From an uncultured Clostridia bacterium (GTDB taxonomy: Bacteria; Bacillota; Clostridia; Christensenellales; Borkfalkiaceae), in assembly GCA_944341075.1 (NCBI GenBank), contig CALVLV010000002.1:53973-117972 (forward strand): a DNA stretch of 64,000 nucleotides. The letters are read 5' to 3'. A program made the translations under genes and the position numbers. The notes under the pieces were generated by a model, which was not told the DNA's origin, searched no databases, and was given only the letters and a program-made list of their open reading frames with translations. Positions 58,060 through 64,000 of the stretch are shown piece after piece (the stretch's first letter is position 1; every line of letters starts with the position of its first letter).

Positions 58060-59082
58060 TTGAAAAAGTCAAAACTTTCAAAAAAGACTGTTGCGGCAAT
58101 AATTTCGGTGGCGGTCGCGGCTGTTATAATAACCGCCCTGCTCATCGTAAACATATTCTTTCCGCTCAAATATTTCACTGCATACCTCGTCGGCCGCAAC
58201 CGTTCGCCGCAGGGCGCGCTTTATTTTCATGTGCTCGACGTGGGGCACGCCGACTGCGCCATAGCCGAACTTCCCGACGGCAAGACCATGCTTATAGACG
58301 GCGGCGACGGTTCTTATACAACAACGCTTAAAATACTCACGCAGCTCAACAGGCTGGACATAGATCATATCGACTACCTTGTATGCACTTCGGTAAAGGC
58401 CGAACACTGCGGCGGGCTTGCGGAAATAATTTCCAACAAGACCGTGGGCGAAATTTTTTACCCATACAGCACAAACAGGTATATCACGCGGGAATTTGCC
58501 GCGTTTATGTCTGCCGCCGCCTCAAGCGGTGCCCGCCTCACGGTGGGCGAATACGGCGCAGGCGCCGTAAACGGCGATTTTTACTTCACATATCTCTCTC
58601 CCGATGTGCACACCGCCCCGGGCGGGGAATATCAGGCAATGAATTCATCGCCCACCGCCGCCAATATAGACGCCGCCTCGGCAATTCTGTGGCTGGAATT
58701 TGCGGGCAGGGGCATGCTCTATGCAGGGGACGCGCCCTCGGCAACGCTTGAAGCGCTTGCAGACGAATACGAACAGCTCTCTCAGATAGAGGACGGATAT
58801 TTTGAATACTGCGGCCACGCCATTGATTTTTCGCGCTGCGCGCTCTACAAGGCGGCAGGCCACGGCGGAGAGGGGTATGCGTCGGCAAAGCTTTCCGATC
58901 TTCTCTCGCCTGACGTGTCTGTAATCTCCGTCGGCGAAGGCAACGGCGAGGGCTGCCCTTCGCTTGAAGCCATGGCCGATCTGCTTGCGCACGGGCAACT
59001 GTACATAACCATGTACCGCGGGGATATCACCTGTACTGTATCGCAAAACGGCGAACTGTCGGTGAGCGCCGCGCGTTCATAG
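58060..59082 (+). CDS. membrane-anchored metallo-beta-lactamase-fold protein with eroded metal site (ComEC C-domain-like)
   Basis: A 340-residue protein. An N-terminal helix (about 10-34) anchors it, and the domain after it follows the ComEC/Rec2 hydrolase: FHVLDVGHADCAIAELPDG, TMLIDGGDGS, HIDYLVCTSVKAEHCGGL, GRGMLYAGDAP and LYKAAGHGGEG. The family motif THxHxDHxGG here reads TSVKAEHCGG, so two His and the Asp are replaced and only the last His remains; hydrolysis is doubtful. It starts at TTG 58060 with a distant AAAGGG. It lies just upstream of the aro genes and may be cotranscribed with them. Confidence 0.8.
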   Translation: MKKSKLSKKTVAAIISVAVAAVIITALLIVNIFFPLKYFTAYLVGRNRSPQGALYFHVLDVGHADCAIAELPDGKTMLIDGGDGSYTTTLKILTQLNRLDIDHIDYLVCTSVKAEHCGGLAEIISNKTVGEIFYPYSTNRYITREFAAFMSAAASSGARLTVGEYGAGAVNGDFYFTYLSPDVHTAPGGEYQAMNSSPTAANIDAASAILWLEFAGRGMLYAGDAPSATLEALADEYEQLSQIEDGYFEYCGHAIDFSRCALYKAAGHGGEGYASAKLSDLLSPDVSVISVGEGNGEGCPSLEAMADLLAHGQLYITMYRGDITCTVSQNGELSVSAARS

Positions 59083-59094
59083 CGGCATATATTC
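59082..59094 (+). repeat. partial copy of the GCGGCATATATGC motif
   Basis: GCGGCATATATTC right after the MBL-fold gene stop. Confidence 0.35.
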
Positions 59095-59145
59095 ATTTAC
59101 ATAATTTATAAAACGGGCGCGCTTGCAGCGCGCAAGGAGCGGCTT

Positions 59146-60270
59146 ATGAAACTTACAACCGCGGGCGAATCTCACGGCAAGGCGCTGGTGGGTATAATAG
59201 AGGGGTTGCCTGCAGGCCTTGAACTGGACTTTGCAAAGATAGACGCCGACCTCGCCCTCCGCCAGAGCGGCTATGGCCGCGGGGGCAGGCAGAAGATAGA
59301 GCGCGACCGCATAGAAGTGCTCAGCGGCGTGCGCGGCGGGCTCACCCTCGGCAGCCCGCTCGCCTTTCAGATAGTAAACGCCGACTATAAAAACTGGCAA
59401 AACGTGATGGGCGCGGACAGCTGCGATTTTACTCAGCGCACGCTTACAAAGGTGCGCCCCGGTCACGCCGACCTTACGGGGCTTTTAAAGTTCGGGCAAA
59501 CGGACGCGCGCAACATTTTAGAGCGCGCAAGCGCAAGGGAGACGGCCGTGCGCGTTGCCGCGGGCGGCATAGCAAAGCAGTACCTTTCCGCGCTCGGCGT
59601 TCAGGTGGGCGGATACGTAAAGTCGGTGTGCGGCATAGCCGACGGGGCAGAATACCCGTTTGAAAAACTTGCGCAGGCCAAGTCCCGCCCGCTGTTCATG
59701 CTTGACGGCGCGCTGGAAGAGCAGGCCATGCGCCTTATAGATAGTCTAAAAGAACAGGGCGACACCGCGGGCGGCGTGGTTGAAATACGCATACACGGCT
59801 TAAAGAGCGGCTTCGGCAGCTGCATGACGTACGGCGAAAAACTCGACGGCCGCCTTGCAGGCGCGTTAATGGGCGTGCAGGCCATAAAGGGGGTGGAAGT
59901 AGGCCTCGGTTTTGCCGCAGCCGACCTCCCCGGCAGCCGCGTGCACGACGAAATTTATGCTCAGGGCGGCATGTTCGTGCGCCGCACCAACAACGCGGGC
60001 GGCATAGAGGGCGGCATGTCTAACGGCGAAGATATAGTTTTGCGCGCCGCCATGAAGCCCATACCCACCCTTATGCGCGGGCTGAACACTGTAGATTTTA
60101 TAACTGGCGAGCCCTGCCGTGCCGCGGGCGAACGCAGCGACGTTGCCGCAATATGCGCCTGCGAAATAATACTTGAAGGCGTTGCGGCGTTCACTGTTGC
60201 GCAGGCCGTTGCCGAAAGGTTGGGCGGCGACACTATGGCGCAGGTGATATCGCGCTATAACGGGCTGTGA
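59146..60270 (+). CDS. aroC: chorismate synthase
   Basis: A 374-residue FMN-dependent lyase for the last shikimate step (EPSP to chorismate). TTAGESHGKALVGIIEGLPAG, RQSGYGRGGRQKIERD, RPGHADLTGLLKFGQTDARNILERASARET and RRTNNAGGIEGGMSNGED are the diagnostic blocks. AAGGAG precedes the ATG. It opens the operon aroC-aroB-aroE-aroQ-aroK. aroA (EPSP synthase) and the DAHP synthase gene are not in the window. Confidence 0.97.
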   Translation: MKLTTAGESHGKALVGIIEGLPAGLELDFAKIDADLALRQSGYGRGGRQKIERDRIEVLSGVRGGLTLGSPLAFQIVNADYKNWQNVMGADSCDFTQRTLTKVRPGHADLTGLLKFGQTDARNILERASARETAVRVAAGGIAKQYLSALGVQVGGYVKSVCGIADGAEYPFEKLAQAKSRPLFMLDGALEEQAMRLIDSLKEQGDTAGGVVEIRIHGLKSGFGSCMTYGEKLDGRLAGALMGVQAIKGVEVGLGFAAADLPGSRVHDEIYAQGGMFVRRTNNAGGIEGGMSNGEDIVLRAAMKPIPTLMRGLNTVDFITGEPCRAAGERSDVAAICACEIILEGVAAFTVAQAVAERLGGDTMAQVISRYNGL

Positions 60271-60288
60271 TATGCAGGGGTACTTGCC

Positions 60289-61356
60289 ATGAAAGAGATT
60301 GATATAAACACCCCCTCCGTAACAAGCAAAATACATTGCGGAGAGGGGGTCTTGGATAAAGTTCTGCCAAAAGTTTTAAGCGGCAGGCACATTTTTACAA
60401 TTACAGACAGCAACGTAAACAGGCTGTACGGCGAATTTATTGCACAAAAACTTGCGCCGCACGGCGAAGTTCACGTTATCCCCGCAGGCGAAAAGAGCAA
60501 AAATTATACCTGCCTTGCGCGTATTTTAAAGCACATGTTGCATAGCGGCTTAAAGCGGTGCGATACGGTAGTTGCCCTCGGCGGCGGCGTAGTCGGCGAT
60601 ATAGCGGGGCTTGCCGCGTCGCTGTACATGCGCGGAGTGCACCTTGTGCAGGTGCCTACCACGCTGCTTGCGCAGGTAGACAGCTCTGTCGGCGGCAAAA
60701 CCGCCATAGACTTCTGCGGGGTCAAAAACATAGTCGGCACCTTCTACCAGCCTGAAACGGTGATAGTCGACCCGCTGTTTTTAAGCACGCTGCCCGCGCG
60801 CGAGATCCGTTGCGGTCTGGGCGAAATAATAAAGTACGGCGGCTTAAGCGCATCCATTCTTGAAAAGCTGGAGAAAAACACAAAAAATCTTTCTTCCGAA
60901 ATATTTTTAAAGGATATTACATACGACTGCATCTCGCACAAGGCCGACGTGGTCACGCGGGACGAAAGGGAGAGCGGGCTCAGAAAGACGCTCAACTTAG
61001 GTCACACCACGGGGCACGCCTTTGAGCTGTACTATAAGCGCAAGTCGCACGGCGAATATGTGCTCATCGGCATGTATTACGAGCTGTTTATTGCCGTTGA
61101 ACGCGGCATATGCCCGCCCGAATATGCAAAAAGGCTGCTTTCTCTCATCAAAAGGGTGGTGAGTGTGCCCGCCTATGCCGATGCCGACAGGGCGTGCGCC
61201 GCGGCGGCTTACGATAAAAAGAATGTGGGCGGGGGAGAAATTTCCATCATCGTTCCCGTCTGCCCGGGCAAGGCTGCAGAACTTCGCCTCGGGGCGGACG
61301 AATATTCCGCACTCATAATGCAGTGCGCACGGTCTTTGGCGGAGGAAAAACAATGA
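60289..61356 (+). CDS. aroB: 3-dehydroquinate synthase
   Basis: A 355-residue NAD- and metal-dependent enzyme converting DAHP to 3-dehydroquinate. DTVVALGGGVVGDIAGLAAS, VQVPTTLLAQVDSSVGGKTAID and LGEIIKYGGL are the cofactor and active-site blocks; the metal-binding His is in NLGHTTGHAFE. It overlaps aroE by four bases. Usual length. Confidence 0.97.
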   Translation: MKEIDINTPSVTSKIHCGEGVLDKVLPKVLSGRHIFTITDSNVNRLYGEFIAQKLAPHGEVHVIPAGEKSKNYTCLARILKHMLHSGLKRCDTVVALGGGVVGDIAGLAASLYMRGVHLVQVPTTLLAQVDSSVGGKTAIDFCGVKNIVGTFYQPETVIVDPLFLSTLPAREIRCGLGEIIKYGGLSASILEKLEKNTKNLSSEIFLKDITYDCISHKADVVTRDERESGLRKTLNLGHTTGHAFELYYKRKSHGEYVLIGMYYELFIAVERGICPPEYAKRLLSLIKRVVSVPAYADADRACAAAAYDKKNVGGGEISIIVPVCPGKAAELRLGADEYSALIMQCARSLAEEKQ

Positions 61357-62162
61357 ACGCTTTCAAACTTGCAGTAATAGGCAAGGACGTATCGCAGTCG
61401 TCAAGCCCCGCAATGCATACATTCATTGCAAAAAAGCTTGGTTACGACGTATCGTACGACAATATAACCGTTCCTCCCGAAGAATTTGCCTCCCGCGCGG
61501 AGGAGTTTTTCGCAGGGTACTACGGGTTCAACGTCACAATACCTTTCAAACTGGACATAATACCATTTTTAAGCTCGCTTGAAGGCGACGCCGCGGCGTT
61601 CGGCGCGGTGAATACCGTGGTAAGCTCAACGCGCAGGGGCTACAATACCGACGGGCTGGGCTTTATGCTCATGCTTGAAAACGCAGGCGTGCAGGCGGCT
61701 GGCAAAAGCGTGCTCATTCTCGGCGCGGGCGGGGCGGGCCGCAGCGCGGCCAAAAAGCTTAAGGATGCGGGCGCTTCCGTCACCGTGTTCGATAAAAACG
61801 CCCAGTCGGCGCAAAGAGTGGCCGCAGAATTTTCCGTTCAGGCGGCGGAGGAGCTTGCATGCGCTCCGTACGATATCATCATAAACGCAACGGGCGTGGG
61901 CATGCACAAAACGGTGGGCGTCTCCCCCGTCGGCGAAGATCTCATTTCGCTGTGCAATACGGCAATAGATCTAATATATGTGCCGCGCAAAAGCAGGTTT
62001 TTGGAAATTGCCGAAGGCCTCGGCAAAAAAATAATCAACGGTATGCCCATGCTCTTTTATCAGGCATACTATGCCGAATGTATATATCACGGCATACAGC
62101 CGCACGCCGCGCAGGCAAAGCAGCTGTTCGAAGAGTTCGGGCGCAGCGGCGCCGACATATAA
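61353..62162 (+). CDS. aroE: shikimate dehydrogenase
   Basis: A 269-residue NADPH-dependent reductase of 3-dehydroshikimate. The N-terminal substrate site is IGKDVSQSSSPAMHT and YGFNVTIPFK (catalytic Lys), NTDGLG carries the catalytic Asp, and SVLILGAGGAGRSAAKKL is the cofactor site. Start ATG 61353 overlaps the aroB stop and has GGAGG eight bases upstream; the longer frame within aroB is rejected. Confidence 0.95.
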   Translation: MNAFKLAVIGKDVSQSSSPAMHTFIAKKLGYDVSYDNITVPPEEFASRAEEFFAGYYGFNVTIPFKLDIIPFLSSLEGDAAAFGAVNTVVSSTRRGYNTDGLGFMLMLENAGVQAAGKSVLILGAGGAGRSAAKKLKDAGASVTVFDKNAQSAQRVAAEFSVQAAEELACAPYDIIINATGVGMHKTVGVSPVGEDLISLCNTAIDLIYVPRKSRFLEIAEGLGKKIINGMPMLFYQAYYAECIYHGIQPHAAQAKQLFEEFGRSGADI

Positions 62163-62202
62163 CGGAGCCATTCATTCGTATATTTTACAAGGGGAACATA
62201 GA

Positions 62203-62616
62203 ATGAAGATTTTATTTATTAACGGCGTAAACCTCAACATGACGGGCAGGCGCGAAAAGGGCGTATACGGCACGCAGACGCTCGACGAGATAAACGCCGA
62301 CATTGCGGCTGCGCTCAAGGGTGTGGACTGTGAATTTTACCAGAGCAACTGCGAGGGCGATATCTGCACAAAACTGCACACCGCCGACTGTGACGGCATA
62401 GTGCTCAACGCGGGCGCGTTCACCCACTACAGCTACGCCATACGCGATGCCATAGCCGCCATATCTGTTCCCGTAGTAGAGGTGCACATGTCCAACGTGT
62501 TCGCCCGCGAACAGTTCCGCCACACCTCGGTAATTTCCGAAGTCTGCTCGGGCAGCGTTGTCGGGTTCGGCAAAAACAGCTATATACTCGCCGCGCAGAG
62601 CTTTCTGCTCAAGTGA
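62203..62616 (+). CDS. aroQ: type II 3-dehydroquinate dehydratase
   Basis: A 137-residue dodecameric-type dehydratase. ILFINGVNLNMTGRREKGVYG has the lid Arg and Tyr, LNAGAFTHYSYAIRDAI the Asn and active-site region, and VEVHMSNVFAREQFRHTS the His and Arg. Start ATG 62203 follows AAGGGG. The gap to aroK holds a GCGGCATATATGC site. Confidence 0.95.
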   Translation: MKILFINGVNLNMTGRREKGVYGTQTLDEINADIAAALKGVDCEFYQSNCEGDICTKLHTADCDGIVLNAGAFTHYSYAIRDAIAAISVPVVEVHMSNVFAREQFRHTSVISEVCSGSVVGFGKNSYILAAQSFLLK

Positions 62617-62622
62617 ATGTCT

Positions 62623-62637
62623 GCGGCATATATGCGG
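62623..62637 (+). repeat. copy of the GCGGCATATATGC motif before aroK
   Basis: GCGGCATATATGCGG, followed by GGTAATTT and the aroK ATG; its GCGGGG end sits at Shine-Dalgarno distance. Confidence 0.6.
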
Positions 62638-62645
62638 GGTAATTT

Positions 62646-63143
62646 ATGAATATTGTGCTTTGCGGCATGATGGGCTGCGGCAAAACCACGGTCGCGGCCG
62701 CCCTTTCGCGGCTTGCGGGGCTTGAGTGCGTGGACACCGATGAAGAGGTGGTAAAAAGGTACGGGCGCATTGCCGACATATTCCAAAAGTACGGCGAAGG
62801 GCGCTTCCGCGAGATAGAAACGCTCACCGTTGAACAGGTATCTGCGCGCGACGGGCTTATAATCGCCACGGGCGGCGGGTGCGTTCTCAGCGAAAAAAAC
62901 GTGCGCCTTTTAAAGCGCAACGGCAAAATATTTTTTCTGCGCACATCCGAAGGCGAGCTTATAAGGCGCCTTGAAGGCGATACCGAAAGGCCTCTGCTTG
63001 CAGGCGGCGCCGCGCAGCGGGTGAAGGAGCTGCTTCCCGCGCGTACGCCCAAATACATTGCCGCCGCCGATTTTGTGGTGGATACAGACGGGCTTTCGCC
63101 CGAAGAGATTGCAAAAAATATACTTTCGCTCTGCAATGCATAG
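62646..63143 (+). CDS. aroK: shikimate kinase
   Basis: A 165-residue P-loop kinase. Walker A GMMGCGKTT near residue 8, VDTDEEVVKRYG with the shikimate-binding Asp, FREIETL with Arg, ATGGGCVL, and the lid TERPLLAGG. Ribosome binding probably uses the GGGG at the end of the repeated motif. Normal length. Confidence 0.95.
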   Translation: MNIVLCGMMGCGKTTVAAALSRLAGLECVDTDEEVVKRYGRIADIFQKYGEGRFREIETLTVEQVSARDGLIIATGGGCVLSEKNVRLLKRNGKIFFLRTSEGELIRRLEGDTERPLLAGGAAQRVKELLPARTPKYIAAADFVVDTDGLSPEEIAKNILSLCNA

Positions 63144-63178
63144 GGCTTGAATTAATTTTATTTTTTAAAGGTGTTTAT

Positions 63179-63904
63179 ATGAAGACGGTGCTTGTTACCG
63201 GCGGAACAAAGGGGATAGGCAAGGCCATTGCCTTTGAATTTTTGCAGCAGGGGTACGAGGTAGTTATAAACTACTCTTCCGATGAAAGCGCGGCCACTGC
63301 CACCCAGGCAGAATTCAACATGCTGGGCTACTGCCCTGTGCTCATGCGCGCCGACGTTTCAGATGAAGATCAGGTTGCCGAAATGTTTGCAGACTTCTTC
63401 CGCCTGTTCGATAAAATAGACGTGCTAGTCAATAATGCGGGTATATCGCGCGTAAACGTGATACAGGATACCACTGCCGACGAGTGGGACAGGGTGTTCG
63501 CCGTAAACGCAAAGGGCGCCTTTCTGTGCAGCCGTGCCGTTACTGACAGAATGATAGGTGCGGGCGGCGGCGCCATAATCAACGTGTCCTCCGTCTGGGG
63601 CGAAGTGGGCGCCAGTTGCGAGGTCGCCTATTCTGCCTCCAAGGCGGCGGTGATAGGCTTTACCAAGGCGCTCGCCAAAGAGCTTGCCCCCTCGGGCATA
63701 CGCGTCAACTGCGTAAGCCCCGGCGTGATAGATACCGAAATGAACGCCCACCTCACCGAAGAGGAGATGGAAGACTTGACCGAACAGATCCCCGTCGGCA
63801 GATTGGGCAGCGGGGAAGACGTGGCAAAGGCCTGCCTGTACCTTGCCGAAGCCCCCTATGTTACAGGCGTGGTGCTGCCCGTGGGCGGCGGTTTCGGCAA
63901 ATAA
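63179..63904 (+). CDS. SDR-family reductase, FabG-like
   Basis: A 241-residue SDR: TGGTKGIGKAIA cofactor motif, NNAGIS, NVSSVWG with the catalytic Ser, and YSASKAAVIGF with Tyr and Lys; NCVSPGVIDTEM and PYVTGVVLPVGGGF close it. It looks like 3-oxoacyl-ACP reductase but sits at the end of an aro operon rather than a fatty-acid cluster, so another ketone substrate is possible. The last gene before a strong hairpin. Confidence 0.88.
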   Translation: MKTVLVTGGTKGIGKAIAFEFLQQGYEVVINYSSDESAATATQAEFNMLGYCPVLMRADVSDEDQVAEMFADFFRLFDKIDVLVNNAGISRVNVIQDTTADEWDRVFAVNAKGAFLCSRAVTDRMIGAGGGAIINVSSVWGEVGASCEVAYSASKAAVIGFTKALAKELAPSGIRVNCVSPGVIDTEMNAHLTEEEMEDLTEQIPVGRLGSGEDVAKACLYLAEAPYVTGVVLPVGGGFGK

Positions 63905-63939
63905 ACGTGCTTGAAAAATGTATTTAAGTATGATGGTAT

Positions 63940-63981
63940 GCGCGGCGCCGCGTGCAGAAAAATTCTGCGCACGGCGCCGCG
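63940..63981 (+). terminator. GC-rich hairpin closing the aro operon
   Basis: GCGCGGCGCCG and CGGCGCCGCGC pair, with a four-base internal loop, then CAGAA/TTCTG. TATGTTTTC follows. Confidence 0.7.
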
Positions 63982-64000
63982 CTATGTTTTCTTTGCGCCG

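Overview
The window looks like a chromosomal segment of a moderately GC-rich, Gram-positive, probably anaerobic and spore-forming member of the Bacillota (Clostridia). The strongest evidence is the conserved block yqfC-yqfD-phoH-yqfF-ybeY-era-yqzL-recO, whose first two genes are sporulation-associated. Further support comes from a T-box leader in front of ileS, a Firmicutes-type GalT, pyruvate phosphate dikinase, a SigB/SigF-type sigma factor with partner-switching neighbours, and classical TTGACA-17-TATAAT promoters. The exact genus is not determinable. I see no rRNA, tRNA, CRISPR array, transposase or phage gene.

Layout. 0-6 kb: a galactoside-use operon (the end of a GH2 beta-galactosidase, then galT, galK, galM) followed by an RmlB-type nucleotide-sugar dehydratase; no galE is visible. 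6-10 kb: small metabolic and signalling genes (aldo/keto reductase, SDR, LOG-type phosphoribohydrolase, low-molecular-weight phosphatase, a small membrane protein). 10-13 kb: an ArsR repressor and a P1B metal-exporting ATPase behind an operator-overlapped promoter. 13-24 kb: housekeeping genes (secA, prfB, tsaD, ileS) separated by two long non-coding stretches that carry two diverged copies of the same structured element. 24-28 kb: feoAB, an RluA-type pseudouridine synthase and, convergently, citrate synthase. 28-30 kb: a four-gene sigma-factor partner-switching operon. 30-35 kb: an eight-helix membrane protein of unknown function, a solo PucR-type HTH protein with an S41 protease, and a divergent minD/minE-like pair. 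35-44 kb: the sporulation/era/recO block and ppdK. 45-55 kb: a surface-polysaccharide locus (polymerase/ligase, Wzt, Wzm, GT4, initiating sugar transferase, GlfT2-like galactofuranosyltransferase, Glf). 55-64 kb: an Lsa-type ABC-F ATPase with an attenuator-like leader, a cytidylate-kinase-like protein, a metallo-beta-lactamase-fold protein with eroded metal ligands, and a shikimate operon (aroC-aroB-aroE-aroQ-aroK) ending with an SDR reductase.

How the parts may work together. The galactose genes feed sugar-1-phosphates and nucleotide sugars. Glf, the GlfT2-like enzyme and a short Wzt/Wzm exporter further along suggest that the cell makes and exports a galactofuranose-containing glycan. The sigma module, the S41 protease and the sporulation genes point to envelope-stress or developmental control.

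Non-coding signals stand out. (1) Two composite elements upstream of secA and ileS keep their loops while their stems change in a compensatory way. (2) A short motif around GCGGCATATATGC recurs about ten times, almost always between genes. (3) Very GC-rich hairpins of similar sequence close many transcription units, often without a U-tract. Several proteins keep their family fold but have lost hallmark residues: the MinD-like ATPase (Walker A lysine), FeoB (G4 motif), the MBL-fold protein (metal ligands) and an RsbW-like protein (ATP-binding boxes).
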